Below are positions 1 to 6,362 of a stretch of DNA of 14,774 bases, one piece after another. Where the stretch lies: the NCBI GenBank assembly GCA_964471215.1, contig CAYYFC010000037.1, positions 1 through 14,774 of the forward strand, read 5' to 3'. Both the position numbers and the translations under genes were made by a program. Every line of letters begins with the position of its first letter. Position 1 is the first letter of the stretch. This stretch comes from Archaeoglobus_B sp964471215. GTDB taxonomy: Archaea > Halobacteriota > Archaeoglobi > Archaeoglobales > Archaeoglobaceae. Under the pieces are notes generated by a model that did not search any database, was not told where the DNA came from, and saw only the letters and a list, made by a program, of their open reading frames with translations.

Positions 1-21
1 GAGCTCCCTTGCATTTTGTGA
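1..21 (-). repeat. 21-base repeat arm, inverted copy of 14651-14671
   Basis: Bases 1-21 are an exact reverse complement of 14651-14671; the match stops at base 22. At the distal copy the repeat runs straight into an IS200/IS605-like right-end hairpin. The same hairpin would therefore be expected just outside the left edge of this window, on the minus strand. The repeat stops just before the TATA-like box of the next gene (about 28-35), so an element end may have landed immediately upstream of that promoter. Seen: the exact repeat. Inferred: its link to an IS element. Confidence 0.7.
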
Positions 22-55
22 TAAACCTCTTAAATCCCCGAACCGATATTGATTG

Positions 56-919
56 ATGGGGTATCCCCGCTTTCTTACAAAGGGTTTTAAACCATTCGAT
101 CCGATAGAGCTTGCCAGAATAACTGAGAAAATAGTTGTTAGGGAGGGGAATGAGGGATTTGAGAGGAAGTACACGCACTTCTATTCAGTTCCAGTCTACA
201 GGGGAATCTCAACGGGATATGCTGTGGGATGCTGTCTAAGATGCATATACTGCTGGTCTGACTGGTCCAGAGATTATCCAGAACTTTTCGGAAGTTTTTA
301 TTCTCCGAAGGAGGCTGCAAGAAATCTCTTTGAGGCTGCGGAGAGGGGGATAACTTATTCGGAGTACTGGAGGATGAGGATTCCTGTAATAAACAAGCTC
401 AGACTGTCAGGATGCGAGCCGACTATAGGAAGGGATCATCTTATCCAGCTACTTGAAATAGTCACGAGTTCAAAATATCCCCTTTTCATACTAGAAACAA
501 ACGGAATTCTGCTTGGATACGACAGAAGCTACGTGAGAGAACTTGCAGAATTCAGGGATAAGCTTTATGTAAGGGTTTCGTTCAAGGCAGCAACACCCGA
601 GGGTTTCACGAGCAGAACTGGTGCAATCGGAAAGTACTATAAGCTTCCCTTTAGAGCACTTAGATACCTGCTGGATGAGGGCATATTTGCGAGAGCGGCT
701 GCCATGACAGATCCCAGGATAATGCCTAGGGAGGAAAGAGAGCTCTTAATACATATGCTAGACGAGATAGATCCAAATGCTAGATATAACGAAACACTTG
801 AGGAAGAAGTAATAGATCCATACGACACAACTGTTAAAAGGTTAAAAGCTTATGAAGATCCGGAATTCGCAAAAAAACTTGATAAGGAGATAAGGAATAT
901 TGTGTCAACACAGATTTAG
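56..919 (+). CDS. Radical SAM domain protein, uncharacterised archaeal type
   Basis: A 287-residue radical SAM protein, expected to bind a [4Fe-4S] cluster and cleave S-adenosylmethionine. The cluster motif CxxxCxxC is at C59, C63 and C66 (context GCCLRCIYCW). A glycine-rich SGCEPT strand follows at about 118-123, ETNG at 147-150, and a VRVSFKAATPEGF strand near 172-184, the order usual for the radical SAM half-barrel. There is no obvious second cluster domain or cobalamin domain. The substrate is unknown; the short C-terminal helical tail gives no hint. The start is ATG at 56; a TTG at 53 in the same frame would add one residue. A TATA-like TCTTAAAT at about 28-35 fits a leaderless transcript from this ATG. 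The next gene is convergent, so it appears monocistronic. The superfamily is secure; the exact function is not. Confidence 0.9.
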   Translation: MGYPRFLTKGFKPFDPIELARITEKIVVREGNEGFERKYTHFYSVPVYRGISTGYAVGCCLRCIYCWSDWSRDYPELFGSFYSPKEAARNLFEAAERGITYSEYWRMRIPVINKLRLSGCEPTIGRDHLIQLLEIVTSSKYPLFILETNGILLGYDRSYVRELAEFRDKLYVRVSFKAATPEGFTSRTGAIGKYYKLPFRALRYLLDEGIFARAAAMTDPRIMPREERELLIHMLDEIDPNARYNETLEEEVIDPYDTTVKRLKAYEDPEFAKKLDKEIRNIVSTQI

Positions 920-962
920 ATGATCGATTTGCCGAGGGAAGCATGAAATTCAATTAGATCTC

Positions 963-1892
963 CTAATCCTCTGCAGTTCTTACGGTATCCCTGATGATAT
1001 TTATTATCCTGTCTATTCCCTCACCGGTCACGCTAGAAAAAGCAGGCAGATCCCTTCTGTTATGCAGATCCGACTTGCTATACACGGCTATAACAGGTAC
1101 TTCGAAGTTCTGCTTTATCTCCTCAAGCAGTTTCAGCTGACTCTCAAGAGATCCCGAAATTTCGGTAGGATCGATTATGAATAGTATGCAGTCTGCTATG
1201 TGCTTCAAGCAAAGAATTGCCTTTTTTTCTATTTCATTTCTCCTGTGAATCGGTCTGTCCAGAAGTCCTGGTGTATCTATTATCTGAATCCTCTTCCCAT
1301 CTATTTCCATGTAACCGACGTTTATCTCCTTAGTTGTGAATGGATAACTCGCTATTTTCGGTTTAACTGTCGATATCCTCGCCACAAGACTTGATTTTCC
1401 CACGTTTGGAAATCCGGCAACGACGACAGTCGGATCTTCGGTTAAACTCGGTATTTCCCTTAAAACAACCTTTAACTTGTTTAAAAATCTTAGCTCAGGA
1501 TCTATCTGCTCTATTATAGAAGATATCCTTCCGTAAGCAGATTTAAGAACCTGAACTGCATTCTTACCACTCTTTACATCCCTTATGCTTCTCTCTATTA
1601 TCCTCTGGATCATACCGTCGGCCCATTTAAGAGATGCCAGAGCCTTCTTTATCCTCCTTATCCCTACGATTAGATCTATGAGTTCCCTGTAAAAGTCGGG
1701 AACTCTATCGTAATCCGGATGAGATTTTATTATCTTGTTGAAGTAATCCCTGAGAACGTTTGATACAGTTGAAAGCTTGTTTATCGTCCTTTCTCTGGGA
1801 TTTCTACCTCCAACTCTCGAAGCCCTTCCGAACGCCTTATCGAGAAGTTCCTCGGCGTTCAGCACTGTCGGAAGTTTTCTCGCATCGAACAC
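963..1892 (-). CDS. NOG1-family GTPase (Obg/TRAFAC class), ribosome-assembly related
   Basis: An archaeal relative of eukaryotic NOG1, a GTPase of large-subunit ribosome biogenesis. From the GTG start, an N-terminal helical domain (about 1-155) precedes the G domain: P-loop GFPNVGKSS at 160-168, switch region PFTTKEINVGY at about 184-194, G3 DTPGLLDRP at 206-214, G4 as SKSD at 272-275 (usually NKxD), and G5 SSVTGEG at 286-292. A longer frame from TTG at 2003 would give 346 residues. I prefer GTG at 1892 because VFDARKLPTVL aligns with the usual NOG1 start (a basic stretch, then TVxxAxxxxD), and because a TTTTATATCC box at about 1911-1920 lies about 24 bases upstream. A TTG at 1946 with a TATA-like box near 1963-1973 cannot be excluded. 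Bases 1893-2159 upstream are very AT-rich with no other feature seen. Confidence 0.88.
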   Translation of the reverse strand: MFDARKLPTVLNAEELLDKAFGRASRVGGRNPRERTINKLSTVSNVLRDYFNKIIKSHPDYDRVPDFYRELIDLIVGIRRIKKALASLKWADGMIQRIIERSIRDVKSGKNAVQVLKSAYGRISSIIEQIDPELRFLNKLKVVLREIPSLTEDPTVVVAGFPNVGKSSLVARISTVKPKIASYPFTTKEINVGYMEIDGKRIQIIDTPGLLDRPIHRRNEIEKKAILCLKHIADCILFIIDPTEISGSLESQLKLLEEIKQNFEVPVIAVYSKSDLHNRRDLPAFSSVTGEGIDRIINIIRDTVRTAED

Positions 1893-2159
1893 TTTAACAC
1901 TAGGATCAAGGATATAAAAGTTTGGATACTGATTGAGTCGTGTCAACTTGAGCTTTAGATAGAATATATATGCTTTTGCACTAAGTTGACAAAGTCTATC
2001 CAAGCTTTGTCCTTTACAGTAGATGACGAATTGTTTTTGTCAATCTAAATAGCTTAAAATTTTTATTTTATTTATAATTTTTATATTATTAAATATTCTA
2101 CTATAATATACTGCTTAGAGCGAAGAGAAGTCAAGAGTCTTAGGAAGGAATGCTAAAAC

Positions 2160-2541
2160 TTAAATTCTGTATAAATTTATTCCTTCTATTCTTTTAAAAT
2201 TCTTCACGTTTCTCGTGTAAAGAGTTAGGTTGTTTTTAATCACTATTCTGGCGATCATAACATCTCTAAAATCTATAGCTTCTCCTCTTTTTTCCAACTC
2301 AGCCAATATTTTTTCCTGAGATTTCCGCTGATTTCTCAGTGAAACTTAGCACTTTAACCCTTCTTGCTAGTTTTTTAACGGCTTTAACATTTCTTTCCCT
2401 TCCAGTCTTATATGCACCGTAGTAAAGCTCAAAGAGATTTATTGCGGTAGTTACAAGCTCGAATTTATCTTCGAGTTGCTTTACCTCTTCTACAGTTTTG
2501 TATTCTCCCCTTAGAAGATCTATCAAAACGTCTGTATCTAA
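2160..2541 (-). pseudogene. vapC: VapC-type PIN-domain toxin, broken at start and by frameshift
   Basis: The remains of a PIN-domain ribonuclease toxin. The reading runs LDTDVLIDLLRG (first metal-binding Asp), then AINLFELYYGAY (conserved Glu), then frame-shifted AIDFRDVMIARI (later Asp), and ends near LYTRNVKNFKRIEG before a TAA at 2160-2162. Two lesions are visible. A TGA lies directly before the LDTD codons, so no start codon precedes the first Asp; the first in-frame start is TTG at 2526, which would omit it. In addition, an A6 run (T6 on the + strand at 2309-2314) puts the frame into a stop after ISGKNIG; removing one A restores GKILAELEKRGEAIDFRD. The gene follows the antitoxin directly, as in ordinary vapBC pairs. 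A sequencing slip could explain the homopolymer lesion but not the lost start. Confidence 0.8.
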
Positions 2542-2771
2542 TCAGAGGGTTTCCAAGCGCTCCACCCCTTCCTTAGAGATTCCTTGATTTCTCTCACCTC
2601 TTCATCGCCGATATCCCAGGAACCTGCCAAATCACTCAACCTTCTCCTCATCAAGTATCTTATCGCATCCTCTATCGATATCGGCCTCTTCAACTCAGCC
2701 TGTAACTTCCCGGCCAATTCAACCAGCTTTTTATAAGTTTCCTCGCTAATCTTTATAGACTTCGTAGTCAT
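2538..2771 (-). CDS. vapB: VapB-type antitoxin, UPF0330/DUF217-like
   Basis: A 77-residue protein of the small antitoxin family common in Archaeoglobus and Methanocaldococcus (UPF0330/DUF217). Its N-terminus, TTKSIKISEETYKKLVELAG, reads as an RHH-type DNA-binding unit. A charged helical middle follows (ISIEDAIRYLMRRRLSDL), and the acidic/Trp-containing tail would be the toxin-binding part. The start is the ATG at 2771, chosen because the family begins right there and because a TATA-like ATATACTTA lies about 30 bases upstream. An in-frame TTG at 2813 would lie upstream of that promoter. The TAG stop at 2538-2540 overlaps the first codons of the toxin frame. Since the toxin is broken, this antitoxin is probably an orphan. 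Confidence 0.8.
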   Translation of the reverse strand: MTTKSIKISEETYKKLVELAGKLQAELKRPISIEDAIRYLMRRRLSDLAGSWDIGDEEVREIKESLRKGWSAWKPSD

Positions 2772-2987
2772 AGTAGATAATGTGGTTAAAGTAGCATAAG
2801 TATATCTGGTCAAAAGAATGTACTCTCCAATGAATAACTTGATATAATATAATTCAATTTATGTTACAAACACACTTTCCGATCTACTGTGAAAAGCGAG
2901 GTTTTGCAAGCAACGAGAAGATAAAATTATTTATTTTTATATTTTTAATTAATTCTATTAATTTTCATTTTGCGATATCGGAATTCT

Positions 2988-3620
2988 CTAACGGGGATCC
3001 TCTATTATCTCCTCTATTTCAAGCCCGTCCATTATGTAATTTGGATCTCTGTACCTTCTTATAATCCTTCTCAACCAGTATTCTGCTCTTTCGATGTTAA
3101 ATCCGAGGAAATCAAAAAATTCGAGTATCTGTCTCTTTGGTCTCATCTCGTAAAAATCGGATGCACCCGATGTCAGAACAAAGGGTGCGTCGAACTTTTT
3201 TATAACCCTGAGAAGATCCTTAAGCTCCTCTATCTGCCTAACCCTCCCAATCCCGCTAGAGTTCAAAAGACTCGATAACGATATCTCTATTGCCACATCC
3301 TTTTCCCTCGCAAATCTCACGGTGTTGTAATCCAGTTCCCTTCCGCAGAAGTCTAGTATTACATCAACCCTTTTCCTCATAACTGCTTCCCTCAAAACCC
3401 TTAGATCTCCTATAACACCTACTATCCATTCGTCTCTCGCTCTTCTCAGCTTTGATATAAGATCTTTCCTATCTCTCGCCTCTACGAGATATCCCCTGAT
3501 GAAATCACCTTCAATTCTCTCGGGATTTCTCGAGAAAACTACGAAGTCATCAAACCCGAGGTCGTAGCATCTCCTGTCCGGGACAAATCTTATAAAGTCT
3601 ACCTTCAGGTAATCCCTCAT
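2988..3620 (-). CDS. rnp3: Ribonuclease P protein component 3 (Rpp30 family)
   Basis: A 210-residue archaeal homologue of human Rpp30, a protein cofactor of RNase P that matures tRNA 5' ends. The family pattern is clear: alternating strands and helices of a PHP-like barrel, VDVILDFCGRELDYNTVRFA at 85-104, EISLSSLL at about 112-119, VLTSGASDFYEMRPKRQI at 148-165, and NYIMDGLEIEE near the C-terminus. Its ATG overlaps the TGA of the preceding gene (ATGA at 3617-3620), so the two are translationally coupled. This COG1325-rnp3 pairing is a conserved piece of the archaeal exosome/RNase P gene cluster. The rest of that cluster (L15e, exosome core) is not in this window. The 216 bases between this gene and vapB are AT-rich with nothing recognised. 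Confidence 0.93.
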   Translation of the reverse strand: MRDYLKVDFIRFVPDRRCYDLGFDDFVVFSRNPERIEGDFIRGYLVEARDRKDLISKLRRARDEWIVGVIGDLRVLREAVMRKRVDVILDFCGRELDYNTVRFAREKDVAIEISLSSLLNSSGIGRVRQIEELKDLLRVIKKFDAPFVLTSGASDFYEMRPKRQILEFFDFLGFNIERAEYWLRRIIRRYRDPNYIMDGLEIEEIIEDPR

Positions 3621-4054
3621 CCGTATCCCTTCTCTATAAACTCTTTCGCGTACTCTATTATCTTCTGCCTTTTAGCCGGATAAGTAACTATCTTCGCCTT
3701 TATGACTATGGAATCTCCCCCTTCTATCAGCTCAACCTCTCCCATATACGCCTTCTGCTTGTCTATCCTTATAAACAGAACTCCCTGATCGTCTATCCTT
3801 TCATCTATTGTGTTTATCAGGAATTTTCTCTGATCTCCCAGGAGATTCATGAGATTGTTCCAGAAATCCTTTATCTGCTTCTTCTTAGTCAGAACGACTT
3901 CTAGGTATGTGAGTGGGTTTCCGAAATGACCCTTCGCGTCAGTTGCCGTTATCTCGAATTCAAACGGAAATATCGTTGCCATTGCCTCGGCAACCTTCTC
4001 CCTGTCCTCAGTGGAATGAACTACTGCTGAAACTGTGATCCTTTCTATCTTCAT
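3617..4054 (-). CDS. Exosome-neighbourhood RNA-binding protein, COG1325/PF01877
   Basis: A 145-residue protein of the small archaeal RNA-binding family often annotated as a predicted exosome subunit. It starts with a beta strand rich in hydrophobics (IERITVSAVVHSTED) and continues with the family signature FEFEITATDAKGHFGNPLTYLEVVLTKKKQIKDFW at about 31-65 (quoted here only as a position guide). An acidic-basic region, DERIDDQGVLFIRIDKQKAY, precedes a C-terminal VKAKIVTYP-like strand. The family role is inferred from its gene neighbours in archaea rather than from strong biochemistry. The gene leads a two-gene operon with rnp3 through a 4-base ATGA overlap. Its likely promoter is the AT-rich core of the 4077-4092 palindrome, about 25-35 bases upstream of the ATG. 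Confidence 0.88.
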   Translation of the reverse strand: MKIERITVSAVVHSTEDREKVAEAMATIFPFEFEITATDAKGHFGNPLTYLEVVLTKKKQIKDFWNNLMNLLGDQRKFLINTIDERIDDQGVLFIRIDKQKAYMGEVELIEGGDSIVIKAKIVTYPAKRQKIIEYAKEFIEKGYG

Positions 4055-4065
4055 CGAATCAAAAT

Positions 4066-4092
4066 GGATTTAAGGAGGTTAAAAAATTAACC
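4066..4092. promoter_or_regulatory. Overlapping divergent promoters with a small palindrome
   Basis: The two divergent start codons (4054 on -, 4094 on +) are only 39 bases apart. GGATTTAAGG at 4066-4075 is a TATA-like box about 25 bases before the plus-strand ATG. TTAATTTTTTAA (minus strand, 4079-4090) is in the right place for the minus-strand gene. Bases 4077-4092 form a perfect palindrome with 6-base arms, GGTTAA and TTAACC, around AAAA. The two promoters therefore overlap and may be mutually exclusive or share an operator. An AAGGAGGT at 4072-4079 resembles a Shine-Dalgarno site but is 14 bases from the ATG. Confidence 0.45.
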
Positions 4093-4093
4093 G

Positions 4094-4603
4094 ATGATGA
4101 TGTCGATAAGGACAGGTAACGCAATCTCGATAACATTTATAGCCGTTGCAATAATTCTGTCAAATCTGTCGAGGTATTTGGAGAATCCCTTCAGATTGAT
4201 AGTTCTCATAACCTGCTGGTTTTTAATGCTATACTTCACGCACTGCCTCTCGCATTACATAGTCGGAACGTTGATGGGTGTTAAGTTCAGTCACTACTTC
4301 CTTTCAAAGTCCATGCTTTCGAAATCAGGGATACCTTTCGTCTCGGCCATATTCTCGAAAAAGATCTTCTTAACGATTAAGATAAAGAAGAAGGCAGGGA
4401 GAAAGGCCATGTTTTTCATGTTTCTTGCCGGTCCCCTTTCCTCAATGTTCTCTCCCCTTCTTGTCTTTTACATAGCCTATAGCTTCGACAGGTTTTCTGC
4501 ATTTGTCATACTGTTAATAATAATTCTTAATGCGATATTTACGGGGTACAACAGTTACAGATACGGCTGCATAAGAAAGGCAATGGATTCCCTAAAGTCA
4601 TGA
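4094..4603 (+). CDS. Small membrane protein resembling an inactive M50 (site-2 protease) peptidase
   Basis: A 169-residue membrane protein with hydrophobic segments at about 11-25, 33-49, 105-130 and 134-150. The second segment leads into HCLSHYIVGTLMGVKF at 50-65, which matches the M50 pattern HExxHxxxGxxxG with Cys in place of the catalytic Glu. A later MFFMFLAGPLSSMFSP at 106-121 resembles the SLAGPxxN helix of M50 proteins. The usual second metal motif (NxxPxxxLDG) is not recognisable; NAIFTGYNSYRYG at 146-158 lies in its place. Seen: the motifs and hydrophobic segments. Inferred: a pseudo-peptidase. It may be only a distant family member with another role. Three ATGs (4094, 4097, 4100) are equally possible starts. 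The gene is divergent from the COG1325 gene and appears to stand alone. Confidence 0.75.
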   Translation: MMMSIRTGNAISITFIAVAIILSNLSRYLENPFRLIVLITCWFLMLYFTHCLSHYIVGTLMGVKFSHYFLSKSMLSKSGIPFVSAIFSKKIFLTIKIKKKAGRKAMFFMFLAGPLSSMFSPLLVFYIAYSFDRFSAFVILLIIILNAIFTGYNSYRYGCIRKAMDSLKS

Positions 4604-4656
4604 GACTATTCACAGATTAGAATTAGATATATTTAAGGAGCTATGGGAACACAAAG

Positions 4657-4665
4657 TTTTAAATA
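4657..4665 (+). promoter_or_regulatory. TATA-like box for the structured RNA candidate
   Basis: TTTTAAATA preceded by a purine-rich ACAAAG (a possible BRE) sits about 25 bases before GGAGC at 4686, where the GC-rich structured island begins. No reading frame starts there, so the promoter would serve a non-coding transcript. The call depends on spacing and composition only. Confidence 0.5.
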
Positions 4666-4685
4666 CCTTAATTTGATTTAGTTTA

Positions 4686-4830
4686 GGAGCCATCAGCCCG
4701 CAAGGGTGATGACGGCGTTACATGTAAGGCTGGCTATTGGTGCCAGCCGATTTAGCTCCCGATGAAGTGCTGATTCATGAAGCACTAAGGAAGAAGCCTG
4801 TGCTTAGTTTCTGTAGTATAAAGCACGGGC
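4686..4830 (+). ncRNA. Candidate structured non-coding RNA, family unknown
   Basis: A GC-rich island in AT-rich spacer, with several strong stems. The outer helix is GGAGC 4686-4690 with GCTCC 4755-4759. It encloses CATCA(g)CCC-GCAA-GGGTGATG at 4691-4711 (a GNRA-type loop and one bulge) and a perfect 7-bp stem at 4728-4734/4742-4748. This gives a three-way junction. Downstream are AGTGCT/AGCACT (4766-4771/4781-4786) and a 10-bp stem with one G-U pair at 4796-4805/4821-4830. It has its own TATA-like box. It does not match what I know of SRP RNA, RNase P RNA or tRNA. The last stem, GAAGCC...GGGCAACCAC, resembles right-end hairpins of IS200/IS605 elements, so a solo omega-RNA-like or MITE-derived RNA is the main alternative. 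A TGATGA/CTGA pair hints at a kink-turn, but guide spacing is not convincing. Confidence 0.5.
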
Positions 4831-5070
4831 AACCACGTAAACTCCGTAAAGGATACATCAATCCATAATAAACCCGTTTATATCGTCATTAAGCTTTCAA
4901 TCGATCGATTTTCAACGCAGAACATCTAAAGAGTTGTCGTCCTTGATAAAAATGCTCGATTTCGATAAAACCGTTTAGAAAGAATCTGTAATGACGGCAT
5001 GCGATTAAAACCTGATTTATATATTCCAGAGTGTACTTGCTCGCATATGCTGAACACAATCGATCGTGAA
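4831..5070. other. AT-rich spacer without recognised feature
   Basis: The stretch between the RNA candidate and the trpS promoter carries no gene I can support. A minus-strand frame of 70-80 codons is open here, but it has no family resemblance, and its start coincides with the trpS start. CGATCGAT-type repeats occur at both ends of the stretch. Confidence 0.4.
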
Positions 5071-5079
5071 TATTTAAAA
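5071..5079 (+). promoter_or_regulatory. TATA-like box of trpS
   Basis: TATTTAAAA lies about 25 bases before the ATG at 5100, and no Shine-Dalgarno sequence is seen. This fits a leaderless trpS mRNA and argues that the RNA candidate upstream is a separate transcription unit, not a trpS leader. Confidence 0.6.
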
Positions 5080-5099
5080 ATTCAAATCGAATTAAGATC

Positions 5100-6362
5100 A
5101 TGATATCTCCGTGGGAAGTCGAGGGTATCATCGATTACGATAAGCTGATAAAGGAATTCGGTATGAAGCCTTTCTCGGAGCTGATAGATAAGGTCCCGAA
5201 CCCGAATCATCTAATGAGAAGAGGAGTGATATTTGGTCACAGGGATTACGATAGGATAGTAGATGCCATGGTGAAGGGAAAGCCCTGGGCGGTAATGTCA
5301 GGCTTCATGCCCTCAGGCCTTCCACACTTCGGTCACAAGATGACGATGGACGAGATAGTCTGGCATCAGAAGATGGGAGGAAAGGCTTTTGTATGCATAG
5401 CCGATATAGAAGCACACTTCGTCAGAGATGTGGGCTGGGGAAAGGCTAGAGAACTCGGATTTTTGTATATAAGGAGCATTGTATCCTTAGGCCTAAATCC
5501 TGAGAACGCCGTTATATACTTCCAGTCGGCAAGCGACCACGTTAAGAATCTGGCACTGGAACTTTCAAATGAGGTGAACTGGAGCGAACTCAGAGCGATA
5601 TACGGTTTTTCTTCAGAAACAACGATTGCAAGACTTTTAATCCCCGCAATTCAGGCATCTGATATACTTCATCCCCAGCTAAAGGACTTCAACGGACCTA
5701 AACCAGTTGTGGTTCCTGTAGGAGCTGATCAGGATCCCCATCTAAGGCTGGCAAGAGATCTGGCGAACAGGATGAACATATTTTCTTTTGAAAAGATAGA
5801 TGGTGGAGTTAGGGTAAGGAGCAGAAAGGGAAGAGAATATCTTAAGGCATTGAAGGATCTTAATTTCGAATGCAGGGTCTACGGTGAGCACATAGACCTT
5901 TTTGGTGACAGAGAGGAGATAGAGAACGCTGTTAGGGAAAAAGAATTGGAAATGGGAGGATACGCCTTCATACCCCCGTCATCTACTTATCACAAGTTCA
6001 CAACAGGTCTTAAGGGTGGAAAGATGAGTTCGAGCAAACCCGAGAGTTATATATCACTGTTTGAGGATCCCGATGAGGGTGCGAAAAAGGTAATGATGGC
6101 GTTAACCGGCGGAAGGGCGACGGCTGAGGAGCAGAGGAGATACGGTGGAAATCCAGATAACTGCGTTATATTCGAGCTTTATTCATATCACTTCGTACAA
6201 GATGACAGAGAGCTTTGCGAGATAAGGGATAGCTGCAGAGGTGGAAGTCTTCTTTGCGGAAGATGCAAGAGGATTCTGGCCGAAAGAGTGAGAGAATTCC
6301 TCAGGGATTTTCAGGAAAGGGTTAAGAGTGTTGATTTAGATGATTTCTATATAATTAAATGA
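5100..6362 (+). CDS. trpS: Tryptophanyl-tRNA synthetase, archaeal type with probable Fe-S Cys motif
   Basis: A class I aminoacyl-tRNA synthetase of 420 residues that charges tRNA-Trp in the cytoplasm. The HIGH-type motif is PSGLPHFGH at 71-79, GADQDPH is at 208-214, and KMSSS at 308-312. The archaeal/eukaryotic signature is strong (GFMPSGLPHFGHKMTMDEIVW). A 60-residue segment at about 232-292 is inserted between the GADQDPH strand and the KMSSS loop. In the C-terminal anticodon-binding part, C355, C379, C386 and C389 are spaced Cx23Cx6Cx2C. This closely follows the Cx22Cx6Cx2C motif that holds a [4Fe-4S] cluster in Thermotoga maritima TrpRS, with similar flanks (NPDxCxIF before it, GCxxCKxxL at its end). 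The TGA stop touches the convergent stop of the next gene in a TGATCA palindrome at 6360-6365, leaving no spacer. Confidence 0.96.
   Translation: MISPWEVEGIIDYDKLIKEFGMKPFSELIDKVPNPNHLMRRGVIFGHRDYDRIVDAMVKGKPWAVMSGFMPSGLPHFGHKMTMDEIVWHQKMGGKAFVCIADIEAHFVRDVGWGKARELGFLYIRSIVSLGLNPENAVIYFQSASDHVKNLALELSNEVNWSELRAIYGFSSETTIARLLIPAIQASDILHPQLKDFNGPKPVVVPVGADQDPHLRLARDLANRMNIFSFEKIDGGVRVRSRKGREYLKALKDLNFECRVYGEHIDLFGDREEIENAVREKELEMGGYAFIPPSSTYHKFTTGLKGGKMSSSKPESYISLFEDPDEGAKKVMMALTGGRATAEEQRRYGGNPDNCVIFELYSYHFVQDDRELCEIRDSCRGGSLLCGRCKRILAERVREFLRDFQERVKSVDLDDFYIIK

Noticed and set aside
4707..4774. C/D-box guide RNA suggested by TGATGA and CTGA
   Set aside because: No proper internal D'/C' pair or guide spacing is present, and a perfect stem occupies the middle. 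A larger structured RNA fits better.
4889..5131. Minus-strand open frame of up to 80 codons in front of trpS
   Set aside because: No family resemblance and no promoter of its own was seen. Its possible start overlaps the trpS start, and AT-rich spacer of this size can be open by chance.
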